Assembly: GCA_007116685.1 (NCBI GenBank)
Contig: SKIC01000216.1
Span: forward strand, 1 to 7,942
From: Balneolales bacterium
Lineage (GTDB): Bacteria; Bacteroidota; Rhodothermia; Balneolales; Natronogracilivirgulaceae
DNA length: 7,942 bases
Direction of reading: 5' to 3'
Made by a program: the position numbers and the translations under genes. Below the pieces are notes generated by a model. That model worked only from the letters and a program-made list of their open reading frames with translations. It was not told the origin of the DNA and searched no databases. Below are positions 7,263 through 7,942 of the stretch, piece by piece (position 1 is the first letter of the stretch; each line of letters starts with the position of its first letter).

Positions 7263-7305
7263 CAAATATATAGAATATTATATATATATGCTCACTTTGG
7301 ATAAA
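7263..7305 (-). promoter_or_regulatory. Candidate promoter of trxB
   Basis: On the minus strand TATAAT (7282-7277) is a perfect -10 box, preceded at a 17-base spacing by TTTATC (7305-7300), a weak -35. Transcription would start near 7270, about 50 bases before the ATG. A second possibility is TATATTTG (7270-7263), which fits the Bacteroidota -7 pattern TAnnTTTG; I saw no matching -33 TTG at the right distance. An alternating TA tract (7279-7289) overlaps the -10 box and should melt easily. Confidence 0.35.
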
Positions 7306-7313
7306 CATCTTAC

Positions 7314-7351
7314 ATGCGCAAGTTTACATTCAATAATGAGGGATGCGCAAG
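7314..7351. repeat. Direct repeat of ATGCGCAAG in the trxB upstream region
   Basis: ATGCGCAAG occurs at 7314-7322 and again at 7343-7351, 29 bases apart start to start. Each copy contains the palindrome TGCGCA. The pair lies just upstream of the candidate trxB -35 and between the two divergent genes, so it could be a regulator site acting on one or both. This is inference from position and repetition only. Confidence 0.35.
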
Positions 7352-7412
7352 ATTGAAATTTGCCACAGAAACCTACGTAATAAATTCATGAAGTGATTGT
7401 ATCTTATTTCAA

Positions 7413-7442
7413 ATGGTGATGAACAAATCTCTAATATCATGA
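7413..7442 (+). other. Possible nine-codon leader ORF overlapping the next start codon
   Basis: ATG 7413 opens a nine-codon frame (MVMNKSLIS) whose TGA (7440-7442) overlaps the ATG at 7439 of the membrane-protein gene in an ATGA arrangement. Such overlaps can couple translation of the downstream gene. A frame this short can arise by chance, and no ribosome site is evident for either start. Confidence 0.25.
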
Positions 7443-7702
7443 ATCTATCTTCAAAATCCGTTATCGCTGCCATCGTAGCAACTGTTTATTTCCTGATTTA
7501 CGGGGTGATGTACTTCTTTAACGTTGCTCCCATGGTTTTACTAGGCATGTTGATGGGCTCTCCCGTAGTCTTAATTTATTTGGTATACACAGTAGTGACT
7601 GATCCTAAATACAAAACAAGAGATTTAAAAGAAGACGAAGAATTCAGTTATAAAGACTGGCCTGAAGCTTCTGAACGTAAATCACCGGAAGAGCAGAAAT
7701 AA
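7439..7702 (+). CDS. Small two-helix membrane protein, function unknown
   Basis: From ATG 7439 this encodes 87 residues. Two hydrophobic segments lie at about residues 7-27 (VIAAIVATVYFLIYGVMYFF) and 30-52 (PMVLLGMLMGSPVVLIYLVY), separated by a short turn. A soluble, strongly charged tail follows: TDPKYKTRDLKEDEEFSYKDWPEASERKSPEEQK. The frame stays open upstream to a TTG at 7397, but the added residues are polar and the ATG gives a normal membrane-protein N-terminus, so I prefer it. The sharp switch from membrane helices to a charged tail of ordinary composition supports a real gene. I do not recognise a family. The gene is divergent from trxB and precedes the metallophosphoesterase gene by 160 bases. 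No function is assigned. Confidence 0.65.
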   Translation: MNLSSKSVIAAIVATVYFLIYGVMYFFNVAPMVLLGMLMGSPVVLIYLVYTVVTDPKYKTRDLKEDEEFSYKDWPEASERKSPEEQK

Positions 7703-7711
7703 GAGTTATAA

Positions 7712-7823
7712 AGCGTAAGACAATTACACGCTACTATTGATTAGCCGAACAGTAAAACGCAATAAAATGTTCGCTTTACATACTGTATTGGCGTGTAAAG
7801 CGCATGTTTGTTGCGTGTATACA
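7712..7823. repeat. Cluster of inverted and direct GCGTGTA repeats between two genes
   Basis: The 160-base gap 7703-7862 holds CGCTTTACA (7772-7780) and its perfect inverse TGTAAAGCG (7794-7802), a 9-bp stem with a 13-base loop. TTACACGC (7724-7731) is inverted at GCGTGTAA (7791-7798). The 7-mer GCGTGTA occurs at 7791-7797 and 7813-7819, and inverted at 7725-7731. TGTATACA (7816-7823) is a palindrome. The 9-bp hairpin lacks a T run and so is a poor terminator; regulator binding sites are an alternative. The function is not known. Confidence 0.45.
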
Positions 7824-7841
7824 TGAGTTATGTGATATAAT
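7811..7841 (+). promoter_or_regulatory. Candidate promoter of the metallophosphoesterase gene
   Basis: TATAAT at 7836-7841 matches the -10 consensus perfectly. TTGCGT (7811-7816) upstream matches only the TTG of the -35 box, at a long 19-base spacing. Transcription would start near 7848, about 15 bases before ATG 7863. The proposed -35 overlaps one copy of the GCGTGTA repeat, so a factor bound there could affect this promoter. Confidence 0.33.
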
Positions 7842-7862
7842 AAAAAAGACGACCAGAAGAAT

Positions 7863-7942
7863 ATGATAGACCTTATTGGAGACATTCACGGACACGCAGA
7901 CAAACTCGAAGAGTTGCTTTTAAAGTTGGGTTATGCAAAAAG
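7863..7942 (+). CDS. Metallophosphoesterase, calcineurin-like (N-terminal fragment, cut by window edge)
   Basis: ATG 7863 starts a protein of which 26 complete codons are visible: MIDLIGDIHGHADKLEELLL and onward. GDIHGH (6-11) is the first metal-binding block (GDxHG) of calcineurin-like metallophosphoesterases, placed at the extreme N-terminus as in ApaH-, PrpE- and lambda-phosphatase-like enzymes. The helix after it (ADKLEELLLKLGY) also fits this group. These enzymes hydrolyse phosphoproteins or dinucleoside tetraphosphates with two metal ions. The later motifs (GDxxDRG, GNHE) lie outside the window, so the exact substrate class cannot be decided. Confidence 0.85.
   Translation, partial: MIDLIGDIHGHADKLEELLLKLGYAK

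Noticed and set aside
7397..7438. TTG-initiated extension of the small membrane protein
   Set aside because: It adds 14 mostly polar residues ahead of the first helix without a ribosome site; the ATG at 7439 is a better start.

Overview
The window looks like chromosomal DNA of a marine-type Bacteroidota or Balneolota/Rhodothermota-like bacterium. The grounds are moderate GC, mostly Shine-Dalgarno-poor start sites, a large secreted M14 metallopeptidase of the kind common in that group, a stand-alone DUF3347 lipoprotein and a small FAS1 protein. This assignment rests on gene style only. There are no RNA genes, insertion sequences, CRISPR arrays or phage genes, and the region reads as ordinary core or housekeeping chromosome.

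Layout, left to right: (1) positions 1-1004, minus strand, a membrane-anchored PP2C/SpoIIE-type protein phosphatase cut by the left edge; (2) 1146-3740, plus strand, an exported 864-residue M14 zinc carboxypeptidase-like protein with a C-terminal glutamine-amidotransferase-like fold, divergent from gene 1; (3) a strong hairpin at 3757-3793 that serves as a bidirectional terminator; (4) 3820-4950, minus strand, a carboxylate-amine ligase of the YbdK/GCS2 family; (5) 5076-5492, minus strand, a small exported fasciclin-domain protein with its own terminator and the only clear Shine-Dalgarno sequence; (6) 5608-6174, minus strand, a DUF3347 lipoprotein with its own terminator; (7) 6275-7219, minus strand, thioredoxin reductase; (8) 7439-7702, plus strand, a small two-helix membrane protein of unknown function; (9) 7863-7942, plus strand, the N-terminus of a metallophosphoesterase cut by the right edge.

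Most genes appear to be independent transcription units. Three convincing intrinsic terminators separate genes 2/4, 4/5 and 5/6, and the gaps are about 80-220 bases. A functional link is only loosely suggested: thioredoxin reductase and the GCS2-type ligase both belong to families concerned with thiols or glutamyl-amine chemistry, and three products (M14 peptidase, FAS1 protein, DUF3347 lipoprotein) act in the cell envelope. No gene cluster here forms an obviously new system. The items most worth a second look are the four-helix N-terminal domain of the PP2C phosphatase, the shortened FAS1 domain, the stand-alone metal-ligand-rich DUF3347 lipoprotein, a nine-codon leader ORF overlapping the start of the small membrane protein, and iterated short repeats in the two intergenic regions flanking that gene.
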